A stretch of DNA of 64,000 nt from Microcebus murinus (taxonomy: Eukaryota > Chordata > Mammalia > Primates > Cheirogaleidae): NCBI RefSeq assembly GCF_040939455.1, contig NC_134120.1:14971001-15035000 (forward strand). Direction: 5' to 3'. Position numbers and translations under genes: made by a program. Below, one piece after another: positions 47,871 to 59,127 of this stretch. Under the pieces are notes generated by a model. The model was given only the letters and a program-made list of their open reading frames with translations, made no database searches and was not told the DNA's origin. Numbering within the stretch: the stretch's first letter is position 1; every line of letters starts with the position of its first letter.

Positions 47871-49734
47871 TAGAGGACTATATAGTGATATCTCACAGTT
47901 TTGTCTTTAGAATCAATTTCCAACTAATAAGTGAGTTGTGGCCCATAGCCTATTGTATGTCTATTGTTTAAAGTTTAGAATGATTCTGCAACTGGAACAA
48001 TATTGTAAATGGTGCTGAGGTTCTAGTCCTGTTCATCTGAGTCTGTAAGAATCCATCCTTTGGGGCTAATCCACAGATTATCAGACTCTGGGCTCTGAGA
48101 GGGCTTTCATGTCATGCACGAACTCATGAGCCATCTTCTACAGTGCTGAGTAGTACATGCTTATCTACATATCAGCCAAAAGCATGCAGAATTAGAAAAC
48201 TAAATCTATAATTGCAAGGGTACTATACATTCCCAGGTGTACCGAACAAGACTTCTGGGTTAACCTTTCTTTTCAAGAGCAAGGTACCACGCTTTCCCTC
48301 TATCAAGTCTGACTAATGCGATGAGTGTGTTTGCGTGTTTTCATTTAGAGTATGGGCATTTATCAGAAAAGGTTTCTTTGAACAGCTGGGGAAATGTAAA
48401 GTGAGAGAAATAGCATTCATGTTGCAAATGTAAGCAGAACACGTTTTGATTAACAAACCAGTCATGCTTGAAGTCAGATTTCTCAGATAAAAAGACTCAC
48501 TGTTTTTCTTTTTCATTCTAAAATAGCAAGAGTAACAAAAGATCCAAGATTAAAATACAGCCTCCAGAGATGATTCTTGTTGTGTTTCTTGACACCCATC
48601 CAAAGTCTGTTTGTGTCACCCTGTATTCAATGGAGATTTCGATTTGTAAATGCTCCACGTGCTCCAAGACATGCCCCAGCCAGGGCGGGGATCCACGTGC
48701 GGATTTTGTCTTTGAAGAGTAAAGTTATGTTTACTATTTCATTTGAAGACAGTTTGTAATGCGATGTCATAACAGACTTGTTAAGTACGTGGATGATGGA
48801 AACAAAGACCGAGCTGTAAACAGAAACAGGGCAAAAAGGTACATAAGGAAGTCAACGTGTCACTCGTGCACTTTGTGGTTTGCCATGTGGATGTTTTCTG
48901 TGTCACAGATGCCTTTCTGCTTTGCCTGAAAAGGTCACTGGGTCCTTCTGTCACAGCTGAGGAATTCCACCCTAAGGAAGTAAAAAATCAATTGGTGGGG
49001 ATTCTGATGCTTCTAAGCTCTGTCACGGAGTGCGCAAAAGGTACACAGGCGTGATCTCTGCCCTCATCTGAAGCATTTTTCTGAAACAATTAATGGACAG
49101 TTAAGAATTAAGCTTACATTACTAAGAAAACCATACTCATATGACAATCATTAAACTTTGGGTAAGGAGGAGTTTAATCCCGAAGCGGGTGGTAGCGGGG
49201 GTTTGAGCTGATCACAGTTGCTTGAGAGCGGTAAGTGCTTCAGGCAGAAGTTCCGGCATCATCCCGATGCTAACTGGTGACAGATTTCCAGCTGGGGCCT
49301 GGCTGGGGGGGTTGTCCAGTGCAGCAGCTCACGTCTGCCTTCACTCTTCCCCCCAACACTGACGGAGGGAGGAGAGTCATCCCAAGGCAGCTGTCCCCTT
49401 GGCTCTAGAGCCTTCTTCTGGCCCTTCTCTGGTAACAACCCAAGTACATCTTCAGATTCGGTTTGAGGATTTGCTGGGAATGAGGTGTCTTATCCAGCTA
49501 GGCTTGTTTGATTGGGAGAAGTGAGAGGCAGAGGGGTGGGGTCCCGCAAGCTCTAGGTAGGCAGCTGTCCAGGCTGTGTGGAGGTCAGGGAGGCTCTGTG
49601 TCATCCCTAGGTCCCCTGGTTTCCCAGCAAAGTCTTAGCATATGAGGCAATCAGGAAGTAGCTACTAATTATCCAAAATGACTGAATGGGGATGCTGGCC
49701 AACAGAAAGGTTCTCCACCTGGACTGTTTTGTCT
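47871..49734. other. single-copy stretch
   Basis: No repeat or exon I can support. Confidence 0.4.
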
Positions 49735-49930
49735 TCAAGGCTCAGTTGGAGTGATGCCTCTGCCAGGAAGCCCTTTTCCTGGCAGAGAGAGATGCTCCCC
49801 TTAGTCTGGGCTAGACCCCGAGTCCTACCCTATTCCAATTGTCCCCACACCTGTTTCCTTTAAGGATAAAACTTGCCTTCATCTTGGTAATCCAGTGCCT
49901 GGCACAGTGACTGGCTTTGGGCAAATGTGG
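49735..49930 (+). mobile_element. L2 3' end
   Basis: 'tgatgcctctgccaggaagcccttttcctggcagag' and 'atcttggtaatccagtgcctggcacagtgactggctttgggcaaatg' are the usual L2 3' UTR words in the right order. Confidence 0.65.
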
Positions 49931-50027
49931 GAATGATCAGGCTTTATTCTTAAAGAGTTTAGCTTTTATATGTAACATGTTCCAGAAGATGTTTTATCAA
50001 AAAGACCAAAGTTCACATAGCTACCAA

Positions 50028-50045
50028 CCTCCTCCTCCTCCTCCT
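50028..50045. repeat. (CCT)6 microsatellite
   Basis: Six CCT/CTC units within a pyrimidine-rich patch. Confidence 0.9.
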
Positions 50046-52045
50046 TTTTCTCCATTTCCCCTCATGAGGGGCAGAAGCTCAGCTCTGCCGGCGCAGGTCC
50101 ACCAGCTCCTGGGCTGCAGGGGCAGCTCCTGCAGTGGACGCTTCTCCTGGCCTTTATGATCAGGTCAGGCCAGAACACGTTTTCACCGGCTGCTTTCATG
50201 AGGGTGTAGCCTTCATCCTTGGGCGGGATGAGCACAGTGGAGACTGAGCCTGCGTCTGCAGGTTGAGCGAGTCTGGAGCTGCCAGAGGCCACACTGGGCA
50301 CTGGAGAAAATGGGCATCTCACTCCAGCATCTAAGATCCAGCATCTAAGCAACAGCTGACCAAGAGCGAATGATGTTTTGAAAGACTGGCATGTATCTTA
50401 AAAGCACTCACAATGCTAAGCTGACAAAACTAGGAAATGCACAGTTCAGTTCCTAAGAATGAGCCGTCCTGGTCTAGTGCATCTCAACTATCCTTATGAA
50501 CAATAGTTCAGATTGGACGTTAAAGCAAATGCATATGGAAGCAATCTCAGTGGAAATTTTCTTTACTAAGTCTCCCAAATCTGCTTGTTTAACCAACATT
50601 TTTCTGTTACAAAAGTAGATGAGAAATCAGCTCTCTTTTTAAATACAGGTGACTGTAGTCAGTTACTTACTGTGTTAGCTTATATCCAGGGAGTCATAAA
50701 ATGTGACTGTTCTATTTGTCCAGTGGTGTGGACAGTTTGGGACCCTTGTTTGCTTATTTACTACGTAAGTGTTTCCATGCGCCCTCCCACTCCCAGCCCT
50801 AAAAAGAGAGTAGCATGTTGCCTGTTGGCTGGTGTTAAGGGGTCTATCCATAAATCTCCTGGCCTTGTGTGATCCTCTAGCAATGAATGACTTACAGGGT
50901 AAAGAAGGGGCCCAACTTAGGTAAGATTTTTAGTTTCTTCTGCCTACTTTTGCCATTGAATCCTTCCTCATTTGCCTGCCTAAGAAGAGATAAAGTGTTA
51001 GAAACAGGAGAGACCTTTTCCAACTTCCCATTAAAAAAAAAAAAAGTAATAAATAGATCATCATGGCAGTGGTCATATGTCCTGAGTGTTAGGTGTCCAC
51101 TTTATTCTTACACCAGCACTGCAAAGTCGTGGCTTCTTGGATGGAGGGACTGACACCTTTCAGCCTGAGAAAGCCAGGACTGAGTTTTAGCATGTCCCCC
51201 TGGGGCACTAGGTGCTACCTCTGATCCTCTTAATAACAAACCGCTTTTAATCTCTCTCTCTTCTCTGGTAGTTGCTCAGTCTCCAGTATTTTAACAAGGA
51301 TAAGAGATGATGTTTCTCCTAAAATAAAATTCATGTGATTCTTTACAAAAGATAAGAGAGGGTTTTCTGGGGTGGGAGAAAGAACAACAACTTTGTAGGA
51401 AGAGAACGCTAATTTCATTCTGTGTTCTTATTGGATTTAATAACAACATAGGAACATAATTAGTGGATGATTCTTTAATTTCTTAAAGATGAGCAAAAAC
51501 TTGAACATGACCCAGGACGTGAAAGGTTCTGACAGAGAGCTATCCGTCTTGCAGAAGGCCAGAAACTGGATTCAAATCAGATGTTTAACAGAGAGATGAG
51601 CCATTTGTATCTCTAAAGGCCAAATTCTGCTGCCCCACAGCAGTACAGGAATGATTGTTTTAGAAATAATAATAAAAACTTTATTTATGAAAACCTTTTG
51701 CCAAGGGCCTGAATGGCCTAGCTGATACTAATTCATGAATCTTTGCAACACTTAGAGTCTCTCATTCCTTCAATTACTTAAAATGAGTTTCCAGCCTCAG
51801 GGACCAAATTCTGTGCCCTGATACTTGAGGCTGTGGGAGTGACAGATTATTTTTCCAGTGTCTTCTGAACGAATGGTTAGCTTTTGGCCATGGTGGATAC
51901 ACACTCTGGAGTTTTTCAAGGACAGTTTAACAATTTTGTCCTATTAGTCTTCTGTGTACAAGAATAGCTAACAAATTGAGTTTTCTGTTCCTAGGAGTGT
52001 ATGAATGTGGTTCAAACATTGCCTCCTTTAGTAATGTTTAGGGAC
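50046..52045. other. mostly single-copy stretch
   Basis: A minus-strand frame at 50062-50352 is noted as a finding. 51660-51830 has a faint antisense-MIR look that I do not call. Otherwise nothing recognised. Confidence 0.35.
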
Positions 52046-52180
52046 AGTGAGTGACAGGGAGCAGCAAATGCAGATGAGGCTTCGCTCACTCCTCTGCTGC
52101 TCACCTCCTGCTGTGTAGCTGAGTTTCTAACAGGCCACGGACGGTACTGGTCTGCAGCCATAGCTGTTGGGGACCGCAGA
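52046..52180 (-). mobile_element. MER1-like hAT transposon, 5' half
   Basis: On the minus strand it reads from ctgcggtccccaaca through 'cgtggcctgttagaaactcagctacacagcaggaggtgagcagc' and 'gcgaagcctcatctgcattt'. Same family as 47.74 kb, opposite orientation; the 3' half is missing. Confidence 0.72.
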
Positions 52181-52492
52181 GCTAGCATGCTTCCGAAATA
52201 CTCCATTTCTTCACCTAAAACTCTTGTAAACGATCCATATATTGAAAGGGAAACATTCCTAAAATGTTCCACTTACATAAATGGCTCCATGTATACCTTT
52301 ATAGTTAATCAAGGAAAACTAACACTCATTTGGCACAATTATTTTTACAAAGTAGGCTTCTACCCTTGTGATCTGTTCTCAGCTGGCCCAGGGTCACAGT
52401 GAGTAGACCCCGATGTTTGTACTTTCTCTCCAGATATCTTTCCCATCATGCCTGTCTTGCTGCAAAACACTGAAATAGTTTGAGCTTTACTT

Positions 52493-52596
52493 TTTTGTTT
52501 TTTTGGAGACAGAGTCTCACTCTGTTGTCTGGGCTAGAGTGCCGTGGTGTCAGCCTAGTTCACTGCAACCTCAAACTCCTGGGCTCAAGCGATCAT
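52493..52596 (-). mobile_element. 5'-truncated Alu fragment
   Basis: T-rich tail, then gagacagagtctcactctg, 'gtgccgtggtgtcagcctagttcactgcaacctcaaactcctgggctcaagcgatc'. The lemur-style right arm stops abruptly at about 52596, leaving about 100 bases. Confidence 0.9.
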
Positions 52597-53029
52597 GCTT
52601 CTTGAGACATTTCCAGGAAGTCTACAAGTCGTCTTGCACCCATGCTTCACTTTTCAATCACTTCTTGGAGGCAGCAGAGCCCTTGGGTGTGTCTGTTGGA
52701 GAGCATTGCCACTGTGGGACCCACTTTGTAAGATCTTACTTCCTTTGTCATGGTATTAAATGTAACAGACCTGATCTTTGCAGTACATTTGTTCTCCCTG
52801 GCGAAAAACTGGTGTGTTCAATTACACTGAAGCATGAAAAATAGTTTAATGTTTGCAAATAGATTATACTGTATTTATATGTATTTATCTTTTGAAGTTC
52901 TTTAATTCCATAAAATTTGAGAGCCAATAGTAGTCACTAGTGGTAGGAATTAAAGGCAACACAGCCAAGAAAATACCAAAGACAGTTTTGGTTGAAAGAA
53001 TTTGCCCTGGTTTCTAGAGGGAACTCGGG
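52597..53029. other. single-copy stretch
   Basis: Nothing recognised between the Alu fragment and the MIR. Confidence 0.4.
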
Positions 53030-53260
53030 TAACGATGATAATAAAAATAGAACATTTATTGAGAATTTATAATGAGCAGGCCCAGGGCTAAGCAGTTTTT
53101 CTGGATTATTGCAGTTAATTCATATGACACAATGAGTCAGTATTATCATTGTTGCCATTTCTCAGATGAGGAAACTGAGGCAAAGAAACAAAGCTTCGTA
53201 ACTTACCTGTTGTTGAGGAACAGATGGGATCGAAATCAGGTCTGTGTAATGCTGGGGCCC
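53030..53260 (-). mobile_element. MIR SINE, antisense, nearly full length
   Basis: 'aacatttattgagaatttataatgagcaggcccagggctaagcag', 'ttgccatttctcagatgaggaaactgaggcaaagaaac' and 'cttacctgttgttgaggaacagatgggatcgaaatcaggtctg' follow the antisense consensus throughout. Confidence 0.87.
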
Positions 53261-53654
53261 ACAGGGGTGGGCCCGTGTTTTGTGGAAGCTTACACAATTG
53301 TCTAGGGGAAGGGGTAGGTCCTTGTTAAGAAAAAAAGGTACTGGCCAGGCCTGTGCAAGGGAAAAGGACCCTGAAGCTTCAGCTTCATTAAGCTTCCTGG
53401 TCAGCCACCTTTGGGACTGAGACTCGCAGTGGCTGCCTCTGGGATCCCACAGCCTCCCAGGCCTGCACGGGTGCAGACTCGGGTTAAGGTTTACTGCTGG
53501 CTGACCGAGCCGCTCAGAGGAATGAATATCCATTGGGCTGGCTAGTTAAAGGTCTTTTCCCCTTTAAGAAATCACAGCCTTTCTAAATGGAAATAAAAGA
53601 TGATTATGAACTTCACAAGACAATTTTCCCCAAGGATACCCTTCATGTCTCTTT

Positions 53655-53930
53655 TATTTTTTTTGGTTGTGGAAAAGCATATGGTAACATAAAACTTAAC
53701 CATTTTAACCACCGAGTGAGCAGTTCATTGGCATCGGGCACATTAATATTATGCCACCATCACCACCATCCAACTCCAGATCTGTTCCGTCTTCCCAAAC
53801 TGAAACTCTGTGCCCATTAAACACCTCCCCCTCCCCCTCCCTTCCCCCCCAGCCCCTGGCAACCACCATCCTGTTTTGTGTCTCTGAAATCTGGCTACTC
53901 TAGTCCTGTCACGTTCTTTTCAATATTGTA
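53655..53930 (-). mobile_element. L1M (L1MB/MC-like) 3' end, antisense
   Basis: 'cataaaacttaaccattttaacca', 'gcagttcattggcatcgggcacattaatattatgccaccatcaccaccatccaactccag', 'cttcccaaactgaaactctgtgcccattaaacacc' and 'agcccctggcaaccaccat' are diagnostic of a mid-aged L1M 3' UTR. Confidence 0.85.
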
Positions 53931-55599
53931 ACTAGATCTCTCTGCACTTCTTAGCATTTAACACTCAAATTTGGGGGAACCCATCTATAGGTTCTTCATT
54001 TACAGAAGCAGAAGATGGACATAGGGAAGGCACTGGGACCATTTTCAAATGGCTGTCTCCTCCTTGAGGACGAAGATAAGGAACCAAACTTGCTTGTGTT
54101 TGGGTGCCCAAGGTGGCAAGAACCGCAGAGTGGGAGAGAACTTGGTATTTTTCATGATGTTGCCTTGGGTTGCTGGTGAAGCAAACATTTCTTGTACTTT
54201 CATCCAGACTTCTGGGGACCTTGACCTTACAGGGAGACCGCAGTTCTGCCTAGGTTGGGGGAAGGACATGGTTCTTGGATGCATGAGATGAGAATGAATA
54301 TGGCGCTGCCTTTGGAATGGGAAGGGCCCCCCCTTGGGAAATGGTACCCATGTAGTACCCACTAAGTCACGTGGCTCCTTTTTCTAGACCAGAGGCTGCT
54401 GCTTGCATGCTAAGCTGGGTTTGTCAGCCCATGTACCCGACTTAATCAGTTGCAGTTTGCACAACTGACTGAAAGAACTTGGACAATGTGAACAGCCTTG
54501 ATTTTTGCTTTTTTCCTCCCCAAAATGTTTTCAGTGTTTAAGAGTCAGCACAAATCATGAAATCTTGAAAACTCACGCCAGAACTGCCTGCAGCCAGGAT
54601 TATAATAAATGTGTCCAGGGAGTTAACAAAATTTCAGGCCTTATCTTATGTAAGAACACTAGGCCTTTTTCTTGGTACCTTTTTATAGTTTTTTTCTTAA
54701 GAAAGTGGGGTTGTATTTTCATTGTGCTACTGAAGGAGGATGGCAGTGCAGATGATCTAAAACAGCTGAGAGCAGACACGATTGAGAATTTATACTTGGT
54801 ACTGGAATGCATCGCGAAAGTTGTTATTGGCAATACTTACAACCTCCTGTCCCTGTTTTTCTTAAGCTAATCTGAAAATTAGAGTTGGTTCTCTGATCAC
54901 GTACTATCTAATGGAAGGAGCGTGTTACAAAACGATACTAAGTGGCAGAAAAATGCTTGCCTGCAGATGAGCATTGCATGGCAACTGAGAAATGGCCAGG
55001 TACTTAGTCTTCTTCGAAAAGTTTTCACTGTAAAATGAAACAGATCTATAATACCACGCAAAACAACTGTGCAGCTTCATATACGTTAGGCACCTTTGTA
55101 TTCACGATGTAAGTCAAGAAGTATAATTTGTCAGCAGTCTCAGATCTCTATGTAGTGTGTCCTAAAACACAAACCTTCCATCTCTCCCAAATTAACCGCT
55201 ATCCTGACTAGCACTTCCTTACAGTTCTTCAGTTTTATCACCCATGTGTGTATCCCTGGCCCCCAGAATTCGTCTGTTTTAAAACTCAAAATGTCTTTTA
55301 AATCTTTTTGAATCGACCAGTTTCTCTCCATCCCTTTCTCATCTTTTCAGTTTGTCTGTTAAGGACCCTGGGCCCTTTGGTCTGTAGTTTCTCAAAGCGT
55401 AAATTTTGCAGATTGTATGCTCACTCTCGTGGAGGTGATTTTTGAGTTCATGAAACATTAACATGGTTCCAGGGGGCAAAACTCTACAAAAAGTATACTA
55501 AGAAGTGTCACTCCCCACTCAAATCCCTTTATTCCATTTCTACCTGCCAGTCTCATTAGTTTATCCTTCCCATGTTTCTTTTTGCATAAATTAGATGCA
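53931..55599. other. single-copy stretch
   Basis: The frame at 54505-54870 (plus, 121 codons) mixes hydrophobic and charged runs without a motif I recognise. No gene is called. Confidence 0.4.
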
Positions 55600-58210
55600 T
55601 ATGTAATATCTGTATGTAGTTCTAGCCTCTCCTTATACATAACAAAGTTAGCATACAATATGTGTTCTTCTGTGCTTTGCTTATCGGTATATTGTGGAGG
55701 TCACTTTATTAGTTTATGAAAATCTTTATTCATTTAATTTTTTGCAGCTATAGGATATTATGTCATAGTTTATTAAACTTGTCTCTACATACAGTTTGAC
55801 TATCCCTTACCTAATATGCTTGGAACCAGATTTCAGATTTTGTTTTTAGATTTTGGAATATTTGCATAAATATGAGAGAGCTTGGGGCTGGGACCCAACG
55901 TCTAAACATGAAATTCATTTGTGTCATAGAACACATAGTCTGAAGGTAATTTTATGCAGTATTTTAAGTTGTGACTAAAATAAGTTTTGACTGTGACCTA
56001 TCACGTGAAGTCAGGTGTGGAACTTTTCGCCTGTGGTGTCACATCAGCATTGAAAAACTTCCAGATTTTGGAGCATTTGGGATTTGGGATTAAATACTCA
56101 CCCGTGTTAAGTATTTACTTCCAATATTTTGTAATTATACATAATCCTGCAATGAACAGCCTTGTGCATGTATATATTCATTTTATATGAAGCGTAAATT
56201 CCTAAAAGTGGGACTGCTGGGGTCAAGAGATAAGTGGATATTTGCAGGTTTTTGTCTGTGTAGTTATTGCCGGATTCCCCTCCATGAGGTTACACCAGTT
56301 TGCCCACCAGCGATGGATGACACATCCTTACCATCAGTGCTTTTAAGCTCTTTAATGTCTGCCAATCTGATAAGAGATGGTATCTCAGTATAACTTTCAT
56401 TTGCTTTTCTGTTCTTATGAATAATCTTGGACATCTTTTAATACATTCAAGGACCATTTCTATCTTGTGAATTGTCCATGAATTGTGTCCATTTTTCTAT
56501 TGGGCTTTTGGCCTCCCTCCAGTATGAGTTTATATATGTTTGTGTTTATATATATAATATATGTAGTTATTAATGTATTAGGGATATCAGCCTTTTATTT
56601 GTAGTATGTGATATAAACATTTTCTCCCAGTTTTTCATTTGTCCTTTGACCTGTGGTATTTTTTCACTGTGAAAAGGTTTTTTAAGTAGTCAACTTTATT
56701 AATCTTTTAAAAAATTTCGTATGGAGTTTGCTCATATTTACAAAGCTGTTTTTTGTACCCAGGTTGTAGGAATCCCCCCTGTTTTCTTCTAGCACTTTTG
56801 TAGTTTCAGTTTTTATATTTACATCTAAGATCCATGTGAAAGATCTAACTTTATGTTTTGCACATGGCTATCCAGTTATCCTAGTACAACTTATTAAGGA
56901 GTCCATCTTTGCCCCAGTGACTTGAAATACCACATTTCATATGGGAAACTTCCAAAGTAGTTAGGTCTGCTGCATTTTCTAGTCTGTCAGTCTCCCTGTC
57001 ATCTTCATGTGCAGGACCACCCTGTTTTAATTTAAGAAAACTTTGGGGTTTGTTTTAATACCTGGCAGGACTTTTCCCCCCATGGCTTTTCTTCAGTCTT
57101 TTCTGAACTATTCTTGCATGTTTGTTTTTCCATATGAAGTTTGGTGTTATCATGCCTAGCTTCATAAAAACCAAAAAGTCTTGTTGATGTTTTTATTGGA
57201 GTTAATAATTCTGTTGGAATTTATAAATTAAAGAGAACTGACACCTTTATGATGCTGATTCATTCTGTCTAAGAACAAAGGATGTCTTTAGTCTACTTTT
57301 TTTTGCCTTTCAAGAGTATTTTAAAATATTCTTCTTACAGGTTTTGTAAATTTCTTGTTAAGATTATTCCCAAGTATTATTGTATTTCATTATATACGCT
57401 ACCTTACTAAATTATTTTACTGTGGAGATATTTTGTTCATTGTTTGTTGGTTTTCCTAGGTATGCCATCATATCATTTACCCATAAAGATAGTTTTATTT
57501 TTCTAATTCTTATGCCTCTTATTGATTTATCTTGTGTGAATTGGCTAAATAGAATGTTAATGTTAAATAGTATAATGTTCAATAATAGCAGAGATAGCAT
57601 CTGTATTTTGTTCCTGATGATAGTTGAAATTCCCCTAGCATTTCACCACCTAGAAAGGTAAGTAAGTTAAATAAGATGCTGACTTTAGGACTCAGGTAAA
57701 TATCCACCAATTCCTATTTTCTTGGTGTATGTCTTTTAATCAAGAAATGGGTGTTGAATTTTGAAGGCTTTTTTTTTTTTTTAGCACTATGGAAATCTTA
57801 TGGTTCTTCTTGCTAGATTTATTAATATGGTATGTTATATTGCTACATTTCCTACCATTGAACAAAATATACATTCCTGGAGTACGTCCTTAGTTGGTCA
57901 CGGGACACTAGATTTTAAATGAGATTGGATTATTATTGTCTGATGGAGTTTTATACTGATTTTGTGATAGCAGTTGTAATATTCTTTTCTGGTGCTATCA
58001 ATGATACTGTTTATGTAACATTGGATTTATCTGGTCTTTGACAGTTTTGTAGAATACTCAGTAAAACCATATGAACCTGGTGCTATTGTGAGGGGTAACT
58101 TTCTCTGTTTCTTACATGAAATTGGTTTGTTTAAGCTTTCTCTCGCTAATGTGGTCAGTATTAAACTGTACTTTCCTAGGAAATTATACATTTCATGTAG
58201 TTTTGTGAAT
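55600..58210 (-). mobile_element. old L1 (L1M/L1ME), antisense, interrupted
   Basis: Antisense ORF2-type wording throughout: 'cctgcaatgaacagccttgtg', 'aagtgggactgctggggtcaagag', 'cattttctcccag', 'gacctgtggtattttttcactgtgaaaagg', 'aagatccatgtgaaag', 'ggctatccagttatcctagtacaactta' and 'ccattgaacaaaatatacattcctgg'. A DNA transposon splits it at 55792-56106. No readable frame remains. Confidence 0.75.
55792..56106 (+). mobile_element. MER2-like Tigger DNA transposon, nested in L1
   Basis: About 315 bases from cagtttgactatccctta to gggattaaatactcacccgt, with TA dinucleotides just outside, as expected for a Tc1/mariner-Tigger insertion. Inner words 'gattttggaatatttgcataaatatgagagag', 'gggacccaacgtctaaacatgaaattcattt' and 'ccagattttggagcatttgggatttg' fit MER2. 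The ends still pair imperfectly as inverted repeats. The element is non-autonomous, with no transposase. Confidence 0.78.
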
Positions 58211-58601
58211 TGACACTACAGAAAGCAGATACACTACTCCTGGGGCTGAGATGGAGGGAGATTCCCTCCCCATTTCTCTGTACCCAGGGTGAGCTTCTAG
58301 ACCTTGCCAGAAAGGGCGTGGCTGTGGCTTTATGGGTGGTGGACAAGTTGCTAAGATGCTGTGCCAGTGGAACTTGCTAGAAATTCTCCCTTTTGGTGTG
58401 CTGGGGAAAATCATCTATCAAGAAGTACCACAGCTTTAAAAATCACTGTGAAGCCACCCAAGGGGTTCCTGGGGAAGCTATTCATGGGGTGGCTCCCTGC
58501 CAGCAGCAATTAGCTGCAAAGCTCCTGGGCAGGCATCGGGGAAGCATATATGACATGTCTCATAGGTGGCTTTCTGCTGCACAGCTGCTTGAGGTGGGGC
58601 A

Positions 58602-58620
58602 GGGGTGGTGGTGGTGGTGT
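58602..58620. repeat. short (GGT)n run
   Basis: About five GGT units preceded by GGG. Confidence 0.85.
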
Positions 58621-58728
58621 GCTGTGGAAAGCTGGTGAATGCTGAGCATTGCTGGGCACTTGGTGACGCAGGGCCTTGGTAATGAGAAGAGTTCACTGCA
58701 GGAACCAGATGCTGGAGAAGCTGTACAT

Positions 58729-58765
58729 GCCATGGCTAGAGACGCCATGGCTAGAGACGCCATGG
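58729..58765. repeat. 15-bp tandem repeat, about 2.5 units
   Basis: The unit gccatggctagagac occurs at 58729 and 58744 and then starts again (gccatgg) at 58759. Confidence 0.95.
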
Positions 58766-58855
58766 GCTGCATTAGCGTAGCAGGAGGGGCACACCACAGC
58801 CAAGACGCTTCTTGCTCTCTGGTAGAAAAATTGCCTTGTTGTGTAAGTGTCTTAA

Positions 58856-59127
58856 ACCAGTCAAAAAGAAGTACATACTACATGGTTCCAATGATGATGT
58901 CAAAATGAGGGAAAGCTAATCGCTAGTGGTCGAAATCAGTTAGTGGTTGCCTCTTGAGGAGGGGTTTATAATCTGGAAAAGGCACAAGGGAACTTTACAG
59001 AGTGTTGGAAATGTTTATATCTTTGAGTGGTTATGGGGTCTCCATGTAGGTAGAAAATAATGTTGTAAGCTCAGGTTAATGCAAATTATAGCATTTACTG
59101 TATATATGTCATACTTCATAAAAAGTT
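58856..59127 (+). mobile_element. L1M 3' end, sense
   Basis: 'caaaaagaagtacatactacatggttcca', 'gtcgaaatcagttagtggttgcctcttgag', 'ggcacaagggaactttacagagtgttggaaatgtttatatctttgagtgg' and 'catacttcataaaaagttaat' match the sense 3' UTR of a mid-aged L1M. It points opposite to the L1 on both sides. Confidence 0.8.

Larger units (their letters stand above)
58211..58855. other. GC-richer segment inside the L1 nest, unassigned
   Basis: It differs sharply in composition from the T-rich L1 on either side. It holds a (GGT)n run (58602-58620) and a 15-bp tandem repeat (58729-58765), and has no family I recognise. It could be the 5' part of the plus-strand L1M 3' end that follows, or a separate insertion. 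Confidence 0.4.
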
